Shown: positions 7,010 through 15,506 of the stretch, piece after piece | Numbering within the stretch: the first letter of the stretch is position 1 | How the letters are laid out: each line of letters begins with the position of its first letter | DNA from: an uncultured Chryseolinea sp. | GTDB taxonomy: Bacteria > Bacteroidota > Bacteroidia > Cytophagales > Cyclobacteriaceae | NCBI GenBank assembly: GCA_946478915.1 | Contig: CAMLER010000008.1 | Location: forward strand, 1-21,533 | Direction: 5' to 3' | DNA length: 21,533 nucleotides | Position numbers and translations under genes: made by a program | The notes under the pieces: generated by a model | The model's input: the letters and a program-made list of their open reading frames with translations, nothing else | Database searches by the model: none | What the model was told of the DNA's origin: nothing

Positions 7010-8872
7010 ATGAACATAAAGATCCTTGTTCCTCTCCTGTTGTTAACGTTCAATGTATCTCTTTCTCAAAACGAAGCTCCGAAATTCGGAGATATCTCCA
7101 TCGAAGACCTAAAGATGACCTCCCATGAAAAAGATACTACAGCTGCCGCCGTCATCATATCTGATAAGGGTGTCATGAATGTGGACATAAATTCGACAGC
7201 AGGCACGATCTTAACCAGACACACCCAAATCAAGATTTTTCGAGCGTCTGCTTTTGCAGAATGGGGGAATCTCAAAATACGCATCGACAAGAAAGGGCTA
7301 AGGAAATTTAGGGCCGTCACCTACAACCTCGTTAATGGTACCATCCAGAAATCGGAACTCGATGACAGCCAAATCTTCAAAGACAAATCCAGTAAATATT
7401 CCGATGTCATCAGTGTAGCCTTTCCAAATATTAAAGAAGGTTCGATAGTTGAATTTGAGTTCTCCTGTATGTATGAATATGCTTACTATCCCAGGTGGCA
7501 ATTTCAGTTTACCATACCTGTATCAAGAAGTGAGTTTGTTTATGTGGGTCCACAACATATTAACCAACTTTTATGCGGCGAGCTTAAACCAACTTCGCAT
7601 ACCGTCAAACACAATGGTTCGCGTCACGAATGGCTTATGGTGGATGTTCCGGCGTTTAAAGCTGAACCCCTGATGCCCAATGAGGATGCTTATCTTTCCA
7701 TTTTAAAGGTCGACCGTTCCCGGACATGGGGAGATATTGCCGTCGATCTTATGAAGCGATATAGAGTTGGCCAAATCCTTCTTCAGGACAGCTACTTAAA
7801 TGGCAAGGTAAAGGAATTGACAGCAGGCATGACTCAACCGGCCCAAAAGATAAAAGTCTTATCGGCCTTTGTGAAAGAAACGGTAAGTTGGAATGGCATT
7901 TGTGACTTTGCCGCTTATGATCCGCATGAAGTGGTAGAAAAGAAAAGAGGATCATCAGGTGACATTAATTTGTTATTTGCATCCCTGCTTAAGAAAGCGG
8001 GATTAAACGTTAACCTGTTATTCTTAAGCACGCGAGAAAATGGCTATGTGCTGCAGGAATTCCCTTCAGCCACGCAATTCGATTACGTGATATGTCACAT
8101 TCAAATGGAAGACGGAAGCGAATTATTCCTTGATGCAACGGAAAAAAACCTTCCCTACGACATGCTTCCTTCCCGTTGTTTTAATCATAAAGGTTTTCTT
8201 ATCTCTGCTGATAAACATGGTTGGGTTGGAATCGAACCGACAAAGCGTGAAAAGGTGTCGTTGAACGCAAATGTCCTTCTTTCTACTGAAGGGCAGTTGC
8301 GCGGAAAAGTAAACATCACCAACGATGGTTATGCAGCATTTTCCGGCCGTGAAAAATTACAGGGGGGAGAGGAATCCTATAGGAAAGACTCTTTTATAAA
8401 TAAGTTATCGAATGTTCAAAATTCGGAGATTCTAAATGTTAAGGATGTCGATAAACCTCTCCTTGAAAATTACGACATAAACATCGACAGCTATGCAACC
8501 CTTTCCGGAGACTTGATATATTTCAATCCGGTTGTCTTTCTCCGAGAGGAAGCCAACCCATTTGTTTTGACAACCCGACAGTATCCCGTCGACTTCAGCT
8601 CAATCGTTGATAAGGTTTCTGTGTACAACATAACAATACCCGATGGTTATTCGGTAGAAGAATTGCCGCAAAGCAAAGTCTTTACATTACCCGAAGGCGC
8701 GGCAAAATACACTTTCAACATTTCAGTAAACAGCAACAAGATCGTCGTGATGAACAGATTACAAATCAACAAGACACTCTTTTATCAGGACGAATATCCT
8801 AACCTACGGGAATTTTACACGCGATTGGTCGCCAAAAATTCAGAGAATGTTGTATTGAAAAAAAAGAGCTGA
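7010..8872 (+). CDS. DUF3857/transglutaminase-fold protein, probably catalytically inactive
   Basis: A 620-residue exported protein. A signal peptide (MNIKILVPLLLLTFNVSLSQ) is followed by a DUF3857 domain at about 45-230, including TRHTQIKIFR and FPNIKEGSIVEFEF. A transglutaminase-like domain follows at about 275-385, then a C-terminal beta-rich DUF3858-type region. In active transglutaminase-fold enzymes a Cys sits in a G-x-C-x-D context and the His in an F-N-H-V context. Here the matching places read GSSGD (Ser316) and FDYVI (Tyr359), while the Asp is kept in FLDATEK. The domain has probably lost peptidase or transferase activity and may bind peptide or glycan. It is the only plus-strand gene between two minus-strand operons and appears monocistronic; its substrate and partners are unknown. 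Confidence 0.9.
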   Translation: MNIKILVPLLLLTFNVSLSQNEAPKFGDISIEDLKMTSHEKDTTAAAVIISDKGVMNVDINSTAGTILTRHTQIKIFRASAFAEWGNLKIRIDKKGLRKFRAVTYNLVNGTIQKSELDDSQIFKDKSSKYSDVISVAFPNIKEGSIVEFEFSCMYEYAYYPRWQFQFTIPVSRSEFVYVGPQHINQLLCGELKPTSHTVKHNGSRHEWLMVDVPAFKAEPLMPNEDAYLSILKVDRSRTWGDIAVDLMKRYRVGQILLQDSYLNGKVKELTAGMTQPAQKIKVLSAFVKETVSWNGICDFAAYDPHEVVEKKRGSSGDINLLFASLLKKAGLNVNLLFLSTRENGYVLQEFPSATQFDYVICHIQMEDGSELFLDATEKNLPYDMLPSRCFNHKGFLISADKHGWVGIEPTKREKVSLNANVLLSTEGQLRGKVNITNDGYAAFSGREKLQGGEESYRKDSFINKLSNVQNSEILNVKDVDKPLLENYDINIDSYATLSGDLIYFNPVVFLREEANPFVLTTRQYPVDFSSIVDKVSVYNITIPDGYSVEELPQSKVFTLPEGAAKYTFNISVNSNKIVVMNRLQINKTLFYQDEYPNLREFYTRLVAKNSENVVLKKKS

Positions 8873-8887
8873 ATTCCTCTATAATAT

Positions 8888-9508
8888 TTATTCAACCATG
8901 ATCGGAAAAGTTACGTCAAGATCTGTTTCTCCGGTCTGCGCATCCGACTGCTCAGATTTTAAATCCGGTTGATGCTTTAGAATTATTCGTAATTCACCGA
9001 CCGAATTTGATGCCGTCGACCACTGAGTTTCGAGTCCCAGCGGTAAGCCATTAATGTCTTCATCCAGGTAGTTTACAAGGCCAATTGCATTTTCTATATT
9101 TCCACTACCTGTGGGAGCTGAGAACACATCCCCATTCCATCCAAAAAAGAACATGTGCTCGTCGGCCTCCTCACGAACCTCTTCCGTAACATCGTATTCA
9201 GGCTGCGTTGCATCGGCAAGGTTGTTTATCAGTGCGATGCTGAGGTTATAGGTAGTCAAGGGTGCCAGCCTGATTGGTTCATCGATCTCGATATCTTTTA
9301 CACCCTCCCCATCCGGATCTGTTGCAATAACCAAAATAGGTTGCCCGCCAGCATTTGACTCAAAGCGCAGGACAATCTGTGTGATGAGCTCAGGCACTTC
9401 TTCCTTTTCAGGATCATCTACTTCACATGAGGAAAAGATAAAACACAGGACCAACGTAGTAAATAGGCGCAATTTGGGCCAAAAATATTTTCTATTAAAA
9501 GTGTTCAT
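8888..9508 (-). CDS. Lipoprotein partner of the upstream TonB-dependent receptor
   Basis: A 206-residue lipoprotein. The ATG at 9508 lies eight bases after the receptor stop and opens a signal peptide ending at FSSC (Cys28). An in-frame ATG at 9529 would overlap the receptor and put seven extra residues first. The mature part starts with an acidic linker (EVDDPEKEEVPELITQIVLRF, read as EVDDPEKEEV then PELITQIVLRF), then a beta-rich core with ATDPDGEGV, LTTYNLSIALIN, TEEVREEADEHMFFFGWNG and VGELRIILKHQP. This is a recognisable Bacteroidota surface-lipoprotein type found next to TonB receptors with a Cys-bearing N-terminal domain. The acidic EEADEH stretch could contribute to metal binding. I infer that it sits on the outer membrane and hands ligand to the receptor; the ligand is not shown by sequence. 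Confidence 0.8.
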   Translation of the reverse strand: MNTFNRKYFWPKLRLFTTLVLCFIFSSCEVDDPEKEEVPELITQIVLRFESNAGGQPILVIATDPDGEGVKDIEIDEPIRLAPLTTYNLSIALINNLADATQPEYDVTEEVREEADEHMFFFGWNGDVFSAPTGSGNIENAIGLVNYLDEDINGLPLGLETQWSTASNSVGELRIILKHQPDLKSEQSDAQTGETDLDVTFPIMVE

Positions 9509-9516
9509 ACCTTGTT

Positions 9517-11931
9517 TTAAAAAATGCATTTAACAGAAATAATGAAATTCCTTCCCATATCATCCGCGTAGTACCTGAAACGGTTTGTATATTCTCTGTA
9601 CGATTTATTCAACAAGTTTTCCGCTGCGACCCTGAAGTCGAATCGTTTTTGTCCGGACTTAAGAGATACTCCTGCGGCAAAATCCCAGAGGAAATATGAT
9701 GGTGGAGGTGCCATGAAATCAAAATTTGAATTATCTCCCTGAAAGGGATCGATGCCGTTTGCACTAGCGTCATTGATCTCCTGAACTGTAATGACTCTGG
9801 GAGCTCGTCGCTGCCTGTCCACAAACCTTCCCTTCGTTTCAAGAAAGAAATTACTCAATGAACCCAATGAAGGTTTGTCATAACGCACGGCAGTTTCATA
9901 CCGATTGGCGGGAATAAAGACAAGATAGTCGTTGTTACTGTGATCGGATGCTCGCAATAAAGAGAACTTCGGAAGCACCTTTAACCGAGGGTGCACCTGC
10001 CAAAACGCCGATACATCAAGGCCCAGAAACAATGCGTCAGTCTGTGCATACCGAAAGTACGTGTAGGTACCCCGTATGTTTTGCGTAACGCCGGCGGGGC
10101 GCAGATAGATGTAATTGAAGATGTAATTAACATAGGGACTCACCTCGATACCCAAACTCCCCAATACGCGTTGATAGGTGCCGACAAATTTCACCGCTTG
10201 TTCAGTGTCGAATGACACATCGTCGATATCACGTACCTCATTGGTGGTGTCGTTCAGAAGAAAACCATACTCGTTCGCAGCTGCGCTTTGATGGGTTCCA
10301 ACACTATATAATTCAGCTACGTGAGGCGGTCGCCATGAACTGCTGATATTTAGTTTTAAACTCTCATTACTACGTTGTGTGTATGTAGCGCCGGCAGTAG
10401 CGCTAAAGTTGTTAAAATTCAGGTTAGCGCGGAACAACGAATTTTTGTAATCATAACCGGCGACAGAATAGTAACGATAATCATACCTCAATCCGAAGTC
10501 GATCACCCATTTATCCAGGTTCATTTTCGAAATCGCAAACAATCCACCGGATACATTATTGAAGTCAGGAATAAAGGGTACCTTCTGAGTGCCAAATACT
10601 TTTCTGTTTTGTTGGAACATTGCAGTTATACCTGTACAAATCGACCATTTATCATCCTTGAAATATTCCCATTCGGTTTCCAGAGTATGTGTATTCAGCC
10701 GAAGGTTCAGGTCTGGTGTATTGGAAAGGTCTCCGATCCTGAAATCAAATTCTTTGCGATGGTTGTTTTGAAAGCCATATTGCAACCGCACCTCGCTCTC
10801 TGGCAACTTGATATGACCACTCACCTTAAGCAGGTTATGACTAACTGTTTGCCGTGGTTCGGAGATGTCGTAGCTGAACGATGTGGTGTACAAAGGCTCC
10901 GGTCTATTCATGGCATCCTCCAAATCGTTTTGATTGCCTATTGAAATGCCCTTTAGAATTCCAATGTCTGATGCAAAATGGCTAAAGAATATTTCGACCC
11001 CGCTGCGTTCATCATGATAACCAACTGCCGCAGAAAAATTCAGTTCCTTAATTCCAGTATTGGTTAGACTATAATTTGGTGTATGAAAATCACCTGCCCT
11101 TTTGCCAGTACCCTGTACGCGCCATCCCCAGCCATTTCCATTCTTGATACCACCTTCTATCATTCCTGAAATGGTTCCAGACCGGCCGTTGCTTTGTGCA
11201 ATGGTGCTTATTGATCCACCAATTCCCCCGCTTTCTGGAAGAGGAGCGGGATTGACCACGATCACTCCGCCAATGGCATCGGTTCCGTACTTAATTGACG
11301 AAGCGTCCTTGATTACTGAGACTTCTGACGCGACAAACGGATCTATTTCTGGCGCATGCTCTGCTCCCCACTGCTGCCCCTCTTGCCGTATGCCGTGATT
11401 TAGTATTAATACACGTTGGCTGTGAACACCATGAATAACTGGCTTGAATATTCCAGGACCGCTCTGAATTGAATTTACACCGGCAATTTCCCTTAGCGAC
11501 TCACCTAAAGTTTTACCGGCAGATTCGGCTAATTGTTTTGCGCTGAGTGTCGTAATGTTTTGCGCATGCTCCGTGTGCATCTTTTCATCTTCAACAACCA
11601 ATTCCGGTAACTCGCTCACGTGTTCCTTAAGGTGAATTACCCTTCTTACCGTGCCGTCTACGGCAATTTCAAATTCTTCATTCTCGTATCCTAGATATCG
11701 AACACTTACCTTATAGGATCCGGGACATAATGCCTTAATATTAAAACCACCCTGAAGATCGGTAACATCTCCCCTACCCTGCTGTACAAGCAGGATGCTC
11801 GCACCAACAATCGGTTGATTTGAATCGTCAAGCACACGACCGGTAAACACACCGTTGCATTTCTGCGCAACGGCGGCAAATGGGAATAAAAGCATTGCTA
11901 CAATCAGCAATGTTGTGTTTTTATAAATCAT
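9517..11931 (-). CDS. TonB-dependent outer-membrane receptor with carboxypeptidase-regulatory-like N-terminal domain
   Basis: An 804-residue receptor, normal length for the family. Signal peptide 1-23. A carboxypeptidase D regulatory-like beta-sandwich runs from about 25 to 103 (GVFTGRVLDDSNQPIVGASI, GSYKVSVRYLGYENEEFEI). Cys25 and Cys69 lie in it and could form a disulfide. The plug domain is at about 118-228 (LGESLREIAGVNSIQ, HSQRVLILNHGIRQEGQQWG, SIKYGTDAIGGVIVV), and the barrel runs from about 240 to the terminal Phe. The plug motif IHGVHSQRVLILNHGIRQEG with EHAPEIDPF is shared with ZnuD-like and metal-associated receptors, as far as I can judge by eye. Its neighbours are a Cys/His-rich exported protein upstream and a lipoprotein downstream in the same orientation. 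Energised uptake of a metal or metal complex is the best inference, with zinc or copper both possible. Confidence 0.92.
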   Translation of the reverse strand: MIYKNTTLLIVAMLLFPFAAVAQKCNGVFTGRVLDDSNQPIVGASILLVQQGRGDVTDLQGGFNIKALCPGSYKVSVRYLGYENEEFEIAVDGTVRRVIHLKEHVSELPELVVEDEKMHTEHAQNITTLSAKQLAESAGKTLGESLREIAGVNSIQSGPGIFKPVIHGVHSQRVLILNHGIRQEGQQWGAEHAPEIDPFVASEVSVIKDASSIKYGTDAIGGVIVVNPAPLPESGGIGGSISTIAQSNGRSGTISGMIEGGIKNGNGWGWRVQGTGKRAGDFHTPNYSLTNTGIKELNFSAAVGYHDERSGVEIFFSHFASDIGILKGISIGNQNDLEDAMNRPEPLYTTSFSYDISEPRQTVSHNLLKVSGHIKLPESEVRLQYGFQNNHRKEFDFRIGDLSNTPDLNLRLNTHTLETEWEYFKDDKWSICTGITAMFQQNRKVFGTQKVPFIPDFNNVSGGLFAISKMNLDKWVIDFGLRYDYRYYSVAGYDYKNSLFRANLNFNNFSATAGATYTQRSNESLKLNISSSWRPPHVAELYSVGTHQSAAANEYGFLLNDTTNEVRDIDDVSFDTEQAVKFVGTYQRVLGSLGIEVSPYVNYIFNYIYLRPAGVTQNIRGTYTYFRYAQTDALFLGLDVSAFWQVHPRLKVLPKFSLLRASDHSNNDYLVFIPANRYETAVRYDKPSLGSLSNFFLETKGRFVDRQRRAPRVITVQEINDASANGIDPFQGDNSNFDFMAPPPSYFLWDFAAGVSLKSGQKRFDFRVAAENLLNKSYREYTNRFRYYADDMGRNFIISVKCIF

Positions 11932-11995
11932 TTGGAGTTTAAATAGAAGTTTTCGCCAACGGTGAAACCGCGGCTTTAAAATGGAATGGAAACTT

Positions 11996-12376
11996 CTATA
12001 CTACAGGAGGAGCTCTGGCAGGGAGGACAATAAATTGCCAGGAATTGATTGCGGTTGGCTCGTATGGCACAAATTCCCTTGCAATCTTAAGCGATTCAAA
12101 CGAATGACTTGGTTCAAAGTGTTGGATGTTAATGGGAACAACGTGACAAAGCGGACATTGCTCAATCGCCGTAAGATGTGTTTTGTGATCACATCCATCG
12201 CTCTCCACTTCGTGGTACATCGTCCGATGGCAAGGATCCTCCTCCTGCTCCGGCGTGTGCAGCGATTGGTCAAAAGAATGAACTACATCGTGAAAAGTTT
12301 CAAACTGGACATTCCCGGCAAAATACAGAAGCAAAAGAAGAATGGCGGACAATGGCCCACTGAAAATTCTGCGCAT
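11996..12376 (-). CDS. Small exported His/Cys-rich protein, probable metal binder
   Basis: A 126-residue protein from the ATG at 12376. Earlier in-frame starts are ATG 12394 and TTG 12409; I favour 12376 because AAGG lies eight bases before it and the promoter-like boxes at 12407-12438 would leave almost no leader for the others. The N-terminus MRRIFSGPLSAILLLLLYFA is a signal peptide or anchor. The mature part is packed with ligand residues: FHDVVHSFDQSLH, PCHRTMYHEV, GCDHKTH, EQCPLCHVV, then HFEPSH, giving four Cys (49, 62, 74, 77) and about ten His. The C-H...C-D-H-K-x-H...C-P-L-C order is a pattern I recognise from uncharacterised Bacteroidota proteins ahead of TonB receptors. It is 64 bases upstream of the receptor. 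Metal binding for sensing, storage or hand-over to the receptor is inferred. Confidence 0.72.
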   Translation of the reverse strand: MRRIFSGPLSAILLLLLYFAGNVQFETFHDVVHSFDQSLHTPEQEEDPCHRTMYHEVESDGCDHKTHLTAIEQCPLCHVVPINIQHFEPSHSFESLKIAREFVPYEPTAINSWQFIVLPARAPPVV

Positions 12377-12406
12377 CTTTTCTGCCTTAAACATGATTCG
12401 GTACTG

Positions 12407-12438
12407 CAAAGTAATATAGAATTCAGTCTATTTGCAAC
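12407..12438 (-). promoter_or_regulatory. Bacteroidota-type promoter for the His/Cys-rich protein and receptor genes
   Basis: On the minus strand GTTG (12438-12435) is followed after 20 bases by TTACTTTG (12414-12407), one mismatch from the Bacteroidota -7 consensus TAnnTTTG with the usual -33 TTG spacing. Transcription would begin near 12400, which fits a translation start at 12376 better than at 12394. Confidence 0.45.
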
Positions 12439-12485
12439 ATCATTGCATTAATTCGACCAGACGCCCACCACAGAATATGTCGACT

Positions 12486-12785
12486 TCAACTGGCGAAGGA
12501 AAGCAGCTGTTTCTCCAGTGTACTTTTGTCAATCATGCCTGAATGACGCCAAACTTGCTGCCCACTTTTAAAGATGATAAAAGTGGGTACAGCTCTGACG
12601 TCATACTGCATCGCTGCTGCCTGATTTTTATCGATGTTAACCTTGATGACGCGAGCCTTTCCCTCCACGTCTTTACCAACAGCTTGTATTGCCGGTCCCA
12701 TTGCCTTACACGGTCCACACCAGTCGGCGTAGAAGTCAACCAGCACAGGTGTTGGAGAACTAATGAGCGCGTGAAACTTTTCCAT
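12486..12785 (-). CDS. trxA: Thioredoxin
   Basis: A 99-residue cytoplasmic thioredoxin with no signal peptide, close to the family's usual 105-110. The active site is DWCGPCK, with the redox pair Cys23 and Cys26. The conserved cis-Pro lies in RAVPTF (Pro67), and the buried Asp is in VDFYADWC. GQQVWRHSGMIDKSTLEKQL is the usual C-terminal helix region. It reduces disulfides in client proteins using electrons from thioredoxin reductase; no reductase gene is in the window. Its ATG starts one base after the TAA of the J-protein gene (TAA-A-ATG), so the two are almost certainly co-transcribed and probably translationally coupled. That points to a protein-quality or stress role. The next gene downstream on this strand has its own promoter-like element. 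Confidence 0.95.
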   Translation of the reverse strand: MEKFHALISSPTPVLVDFYADWCGPCKAMGPAIQAVGKDVEGKARVIKVNIDKNQAAAMQYDVRAVPTFIIFKSGQQVWRHSGMIDKSTLEKQLLSFAS

Positions 12786-12786
12786 T

Positions 12787-13704
12787 TTAATTGATAGATC
12801 TTAATTGTTCAAACAATTGCCGTTGCTTATCGGTCAATCGTTCTGGAATATGTACTTGTAATTGAACATACAAATCCCCAAAGATGTTCGTCTCTCCATA
12901 CACCGGCATTCCTTTATTTTTAATCCGAATCACTCTTCCGCTCTGGGTGCCGGGAGCTATTTTTACCTTCACCTGTCCGGTTAATGTATCTACTATCGCG
13001 GTTCCACCCAGTACCGCGGTGAACAAATCTATAGTGTGTGAGGTGTGGAGATCATCACCCTTGCGCGTATAGCGTGGGTGATGTACAACGTGGACACGAA
13101 CATAAAGATCGCCACGCTGACCTCTACTGCCTTTTCCGCCTTTGCCTTTGATACGCAACAACTGATCATCATAGGCGCCAGGCTTGGTTGTAATGCGTAA
13201 TTTTTCATCCTCTACCTCGATGAGTCGATGCGCACCATGAAATGCCTCTTCAAGGGTAATGTCCATTTCGGTTTGATAGTCCTGACCGGCAGCATCTCCT
13301 GGGCGGCCTCCCTGACGAGCCCCGCCTGATGCGCCACGTCCAAAGAATTGTTCGAAAAAGTCAGAAAATCCGGAACCTCCGCCTTGTCCAAACATATCGC
13401 TGAAATCCCCATCGAACGAAAACGGACCGCTACCGCCTGGTCTTTGACCACCGCCCGGTCTTCCTCCCATGTTTTCATACTGACGCCAGTTGGTTCCAAG
13501 CTGATCGTACTTTTTCCTTTTTTCCGGATCGCTCAACACTTCATGAGCTTCATTGGCTGCCTTGAACTTTTCTTCCGCCGCCTTATTATCTTTATTCTTA
13601 TCCGGATGATATTTTACGGCAAGCTTCCGATACGCTTTCTTAATTTCATCTGCCGACGCGTTTTTTTCTACACCAAGTATTTTGTAATAATCTTTGTAAT
13701 CCAT
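12787..13704 (-). CDS. cbpA: J-domain co-chaperone, CbpA/type II DnaJ
   Basis: A 305-residue Hsp40. The J-domain covers residues 1-70 ([20 protein letters not shown]), with the essential HPD at 33-35 for stimulating the DnaK ATPase. A Gly/Phe-rich stretch covers about 80-140 ([19 protein letters not shown]). Two client-binding beta domains follow at about 145-300 ([73 protein letters not shown]). There is no CxxCxGxG zinc finger, which places it with CbpA and separates it from canonical DnaJ. Length matches CbpA (about 300). The ATG at 13704 is the start because the J-domain begins immediately. It forms a two-gene operon with thioredoxin. No known heat-shock operator is recognised upstream. 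Confidence 0.94.
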   Translation of the reverse strand: MDYKDYYKILGVEKNASADEIKKAYRKLAVKYHPDKNKDNKAAEEKFKAANEAHEVLSDPEKRKKYDQLGTNWRQYENMGGRPGGGQRPGGSGPFSFDGDFSDMFGQGGGSGFSDFFEQFFGRGASGGARQGGRPGDAAGQDYQTEMDITLEEAFHGAHRLIEVEDEKLRITTKPGAYDDQLLRIKGKGGKGSRGQRGDLYVRVHVVHHPRYTRKGDDLHTSHTIDLFTAVLGGTAIVDTLTGQVKVKIAPGTQSGRVIRIKNKGMPVYGETNIFGDLYVQLQVHIPERLTDKQRQLFEQLRSIN

Positions 13705-13756
13705 TCCTAATAAAACTTATTTTCAATATAATTCTATGCTAAGATAATCGGACATG

Positions 13757-13770
13757 GTTCAACACTGAAC
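13757..13770. repeat. Short inverted repeat GTTCA-N4-TGAAC upstream of cbpA
   Basis: GTTCA ACAC TGAAC is a perfect 5-base inverted repeat about 53 bases upstream of the cbpA start. It could be an operator or a small hairpin in the leader. A site this short arises easily by chance. Confidence 0.2.
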
Positions 13771-13821
13771 ACTTTTCATTTACATTTTGTGCTGAGACTT
13801 GAGTGATATGATATTATGCAT

Positions 13822-13863
13822 GCGCGCAGCCTTTCATTTTTAAACCAGGAAATGGTTGCGCGC
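13822..13863. repeat. Long GC-rich stem-loop between the NTF2-like gene and cbpA
   Basis: GCGCGCAGCC (13822-13831) pairs with GGTTGCGCGC (13854-13863) with one G-U pair. Adjacent TTTC (13832-13835) pairs with GAAA (13849-13852) after one bulged T, giving a 14-pair stem with a 13-base loop. It lies 43 bases after the NTF2-like stop codon and upstream of cbpA. No T-run follows on either strand, so it is not a standard intrinsic terminator. It may protect the mRNA end or be a chromosomal palindromic element. Confidence 0.5.
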
Positions 13864-13905
13864 CAATATCCGTCTGCCGAAATTCTAAACCTGCAAGATT
13901 GAATC

Positions 13906-14361
13906 TTATGAGGATACCAATCCAGCGTCCTTAAGGCCTTGCTGTTCGTCGCCAGTGATGTAGGCGAAGATCCTCAGGTCATCGCCACTTTTTTGAAGAA
14001 GGTAAAAAACGTCGAATCCAATGTCTCCATTTGTTTTGTTCTTCCGGACAAACGAACAATTCCAATGCACTTTGACGATCGCGTGCAAATTATCAAGGAT
14101 GGTAGTTTGCATGGAGAGAATATCCATAAGACTGATACCAATTTCTTTATAAAAGCTCCACCCCTTGCTGATCGCTTTCCTGAATTTTTTGTCATTTTTT
14201 CCCGCAATAATCCCGGCGGGACTGGCTTCAATAAAGTGAGAAGCGAATGAATTTACTGTTTCTTCAATTTCGGGTTCAGCTCCCGACAAGGCATCATTTA
14301 ACCGCGCTTCATAGCGGGTAAAAAAATTTTCAATCTCATGTTGTTGAATAGCGACACTCAT
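13906..14361 (-). CDS. NTF2/SnoaL-fold-like protein of unknown function
   Basis: A 151-residue soluble protein with no signal peptide or membrane segment. I take the ATG at 14361 (MSVAIQQHEIENFFTRYEAR); the frame extends by one TTG codon. The layout of N-terminal helices (IENFFTRYEARLNDAL, VNSFASHFIEASPAGIIAG), then strands (HAIVKVHWNCSF, IGFDVFYLLQKSGDDLRIFA) matches the cone-shaped NTF2/SnoaL fold. Proteins of this size and pattern are often annotated as nuclear transport factor 2 family. Many such proteins bind small hydrophobic ligands, but no catalytic residues can be assigned. It lies 67 bases after the quinone oxidoreductase gene on the same strand and may share its transcript. Confidence 0.7.
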   Translation of the reverse strand: MSVAIQQHEIENFFTRYEARLNDALSGAEPEIEETVNSFASHFIEASPAGIIAGKNDKKFRKAISKGWSFYKEIGISLMDILSMQTTILDNLHAIVKVHWNCSFVRKNKTNGDIGFDVFYLLQKSGDDLRIFAYITGDEQQGLKDAGLVSS

Positions 14362-14428
14362 CAATTATGGCAACCTGGAAGAAGGAGGGCTTTTGTGGCC
14401 GATTGCATAACTTACAAACACAGTCTTT

Positions 14429-15424
14429 TCAAAAATTGTTCTCCGTATTTTGCACGATGAGCACCAGTTTGCCCATATGAGTGCCGCGTTCCATTAGTTC
14501 ATGAGCGTCCCTGGCGTTTTCAAATGAAAATGTCTGAAATACGATTGGTTTCACTTGTCCGCTAATGAGCCAGGGCCAGACATGTTTGCGAAGTTGGTTT
14601 GCAACGGTAGCCTTGAATGCCGCGCTTCTAACCCGAAGCAATGAGCCCGTTACGATCAGCCTTTTGCGCATGATTTGAGAAAGCCTTATAGTAGCCTGAT
14701 CACCTTTCATGGCATTGATCAACACTAGTCTCCCATCTTCATTAAGAATATCGAGATTGTGAGCCGTATAATCCCCGCCAATCATATCAAGAACCACATC
14801 CGCACCGCCGAAATGTTGCTTTATTTCTTCGGCGAAGTTTTGCTTTTTATAGTTAATAGCTTTATCAGCTCCCAACTTCTCACAAAAAATACACTTCTCT
14901 TCCGAGCCAGCAGTAACCACGACCTTTGCACCCCAAGCCTTTGCCAGTTGAATTCCTGTAACGCCGATGCCGCTTGAACCGCCGTGAATGAGTAGCGTCT
15001 CAGTGGGCTTCAGTTGTCCACGATCAAAGACATTGTTCCATACAGTAAAAAATGTTTCAGGTAGGGACGCGGCTTCTGCAAAAGAAAGTGATGAAGGAAT
15101 TTCCAGGCATTGACCCTCCGGGGCCGTGCAATATTCGGCGTAACCACCACTTGTTAACAATGCACAAATTTTGTCGCCGACTTTCCACTTTGCGACTTTG
15201 TCACCAATAGCCTCGACGACGACTGCTACCTCCAGACCCGGAATATCGGGTGATGCGCCCGGTGGCGGGGGATAATTTCCTTTTCGTTGAAAAACATCGG
15301 GACGATTTATGCCAGCAGCAAATACTTTAATCAACACTTCGTCTGAGCCAGGATGTGGCTTTGGTCTCTCCTGAATGTTTAGCACATCAGGTCCGCCGGG
15401 TTTGATAATGACAACCGCTTTCAT
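14429..15424 (-). CDS. qor: NAD(P)H:quinone oxidoreductase, zinc-free MDR (QOR/PIG3-like)
   Basis: A 331-residue cytosolic medium-chain dehydrogenase/reductase of the quinone oxidoreductase type. The GroES-like N-terminal half includes DEVLIKVFAAGINRPDVFQR, GNYPPPPGASPDIPGLEVAV and VGDKICALLTSGGYAEYC. The catalytic zinc ligands of alcohol dehydrogenases are absent, as expected for QOR. The Rossmann half carries the nucleotide-binding loop HGGSSGIGVTGIQLAKAWGA (147-166), DMIGGD and GRLVLINAMKG. The PIG3-type marks NRPDVFQRKGNYPPPPG and VTGSLLRVRS suggest the PIG3 subgroup, which reduces quinones with NADPH. It is flanked by an NTF2-like gene and a small lipoprotein gene, neither of which explains a substrate. 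The start is at 15424, where the first residues (MKAVVI) match the family. Confidence 0.92.
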   Translation of the reverse strand: MKAVVIIKPGGPDVLNIQERPKPHPGSDEVLIKVFAAGINRPDVFQRKGNYPPPPGASPDIPGLEVAVVVEAIGDKVAKWKVGDKICALLTSGGYAEYCTAPEGQCLEIPSSLSFAEAASLPETFFTVWNNVFDRGQLKPTETLLIHGGSSGIGVTGIQLAKAWGAKVVVTAGSEEKCIFCEKLGADKAINYKKQNFAEEIKQHFGGADVVLDMIGGDYTAHNLDILNEDGRLVLINAMKGDQATIRLSQIMRKRLIVTGSLLRVRSAAFKATVANQLRKHVWPWLISGQVKPIVFQTFSFENARDAHELMERGTHMGKLVLIVQNTENNF

Positions 15425-15506
15425 TGCATGAATATACGGCCATATCTGCTGAAGTGAAATTCTAAAAATATGCTACTAAGCAACTAGAGCAAAAAGGTGT
15501 GTGTTA

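Noticed and set aside
10375..10944. 189-codon open frame on the plus strand
   Set aside because: It is antisense to the TonB receptor barrel, which is a convincing full-length gene; the plus-frame peptide resembles no family.
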